From positions 620,001 through 684,000 of the forward strand of contig CBDETC010000002.1 in the NCBI GenBank assembly GCA_965242845.1: a stretch of 64,000 bases of DNA. The letters run 5' to 3'. The position numbers and the translations under genes are program-made. The notes beneath the pieces are model-generated. The model searched no databases and had not been told where the DNA came from. It saw nothing but the letters and a program-made list of their open reading frames with translations. The stretch comes from RHLJ01 sp965242845 (GTDB lineage: Bacteria > Bacteroidota > Rhodothermia > Balneolales > Balneolaceae). Positions 63,642 to 64,000 of the stretch are shown in pieces. How positions within the stretch are numbered: position 1 is the first letter of the stretch; every line of letters begins with the position of its first letter.

Positions 63642-64000
63642 GCTGCTACCTCTTCAGTCTTAGGCTCGATTGAGTTCTCAAGAACAGCAATCGCACTTTC
63701 CTGGATCATAATTACATCAGCGTGCAGAATCTGGTACGTATTAGGCATATTAGCCTCTAATACAGTAACACCAGAAAGGTTTCTCGCTGATAAGTACACA
63801 TTCTTATCATTCTCAGCAGTAAGAAGAAGAACCTTTTTACCTTCTGCTTCAAATGCTGCAAGCATAGTGTTTATCTGCTTGGTTTTTGGAGCTTCAAAAG
63901 TGAAGTCTTTCACAATAGTAATTGCTTCATTGGCAGCTTTCACTGAAAGCGCTGATTTTCTAGCTAAGCGAACTACTTTCTTATTCAATTTGAATCCGTA
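63638..64000 (-). CDS. rplD: Ribosomal protein L4, C-terminal part (cut by window edge)
   Basis: The reading frame enters from the right edge with YGFKLNKKVVRLARKSALS, a conserved block of the second half of L4, and continues to EVAA. An in-frame TTG at 63988 is inside this block and is not a start. About 120 residues are visible; the exit-tunnel loop and N-terminus lie beyond the window, as should rplC and rpsJ. In E. coli L4 autoregulates the S10 operon. Confidence 0.95.
   Translation of the reverse strand, partial: YGFKLNKKVVRLARKSALSVKAANEAITIVKDFTFEAPKTKQINTMLAAFEAEGKKVLLLTAENDKNVYLSARNLSGVTVLEANMPNTYQILHADVIMIQESAIAVLENSIEPKTEEVAA

Overview
The window is chromosomal DNA from a member of the Bacteroidota/Balneolota (FCB) group, most likely a Balneolales-type marine bacterium. 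The basis is the style of the ribosomal proteins (cysteine-free L36, long zinc-free S14), a Tgt without zinc ligands, a PorZ-like type IX secretion protein, FCB-type promoter boxes (TAnnTTTG) and many FCB families (DUF4199, DUF2007, DUF6428, PD40-amidohydrolase). Placement to genus was not attempted. No phage, insertion sequence or CRISPR array was seen.

Layout. 1-3.2 kb: start of a secreted S9-type peptidase and gcvP on the minus strand. 3.5-6.6 kb: two secreted beta-propeller proteins, the second with a Met/His-rich insert. 6.6-10.1 kb: an unknown gene, a ZIP transporter behind a perfect 22-bp palindrome, and an arsenic cluster (arsN2-like, arsR, DUF6428, arsC) with two near-identical ArsR-type boxes but no efflux pump. 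10.2-15.1 kb: tandem duplicated lipoproteins, a UMF1-type MFS/YdbS/YdbT operon, and an outer-membrane barrel. 15.1-24.2 kb: a histidine kinase/response regulator pair divergent from a five-gene PDZ - membrane protein - ABC-2 export module, with palindromic repeats between the ABC genes. 24.6-38.6 kb: a long minus-strand series (amidohydrolase, ettA, cyclase, SDR, cdsA, CPBP protease, accA, thioesterase, DPM-type and WcaJ-type glycosyltransferases). 38.7-44.9 kb: tgt, then a porZ-like gene in an operon with two glycosyltransferase genes, one a GT2/polyprenyl-glycosylphosphotransferase fusion. 45.0-50.4 kb: a complete rRNA operon (16S-tRNA-Ile-tRNA-Ala-23S-5S, minus strand). 50.6-64 kb: the alpha, spc and most of the S10 ribosomal protein operons on the minus strand, reaching into rplD at the window edge and lacking rpmD at its usual place.

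How the genes work together. The ribosomal and rRNA genes form about 19 kb of co-directional translation machinery. The PGPT, DPM-type, PorZ-like and GT2 genes around tgt are plausibly one surface-polysaccharide region; PorZ in Porphyromonas supplies A-LPS to the type IX sortase, so linkage to glycan genes makes sense. The two-component pair probably controls the divergent PDZ/ABC module through shared TTAACA repeats. The arsenic and ZIP genes lie tail to tail, each with its own apparent metalloregulator site.
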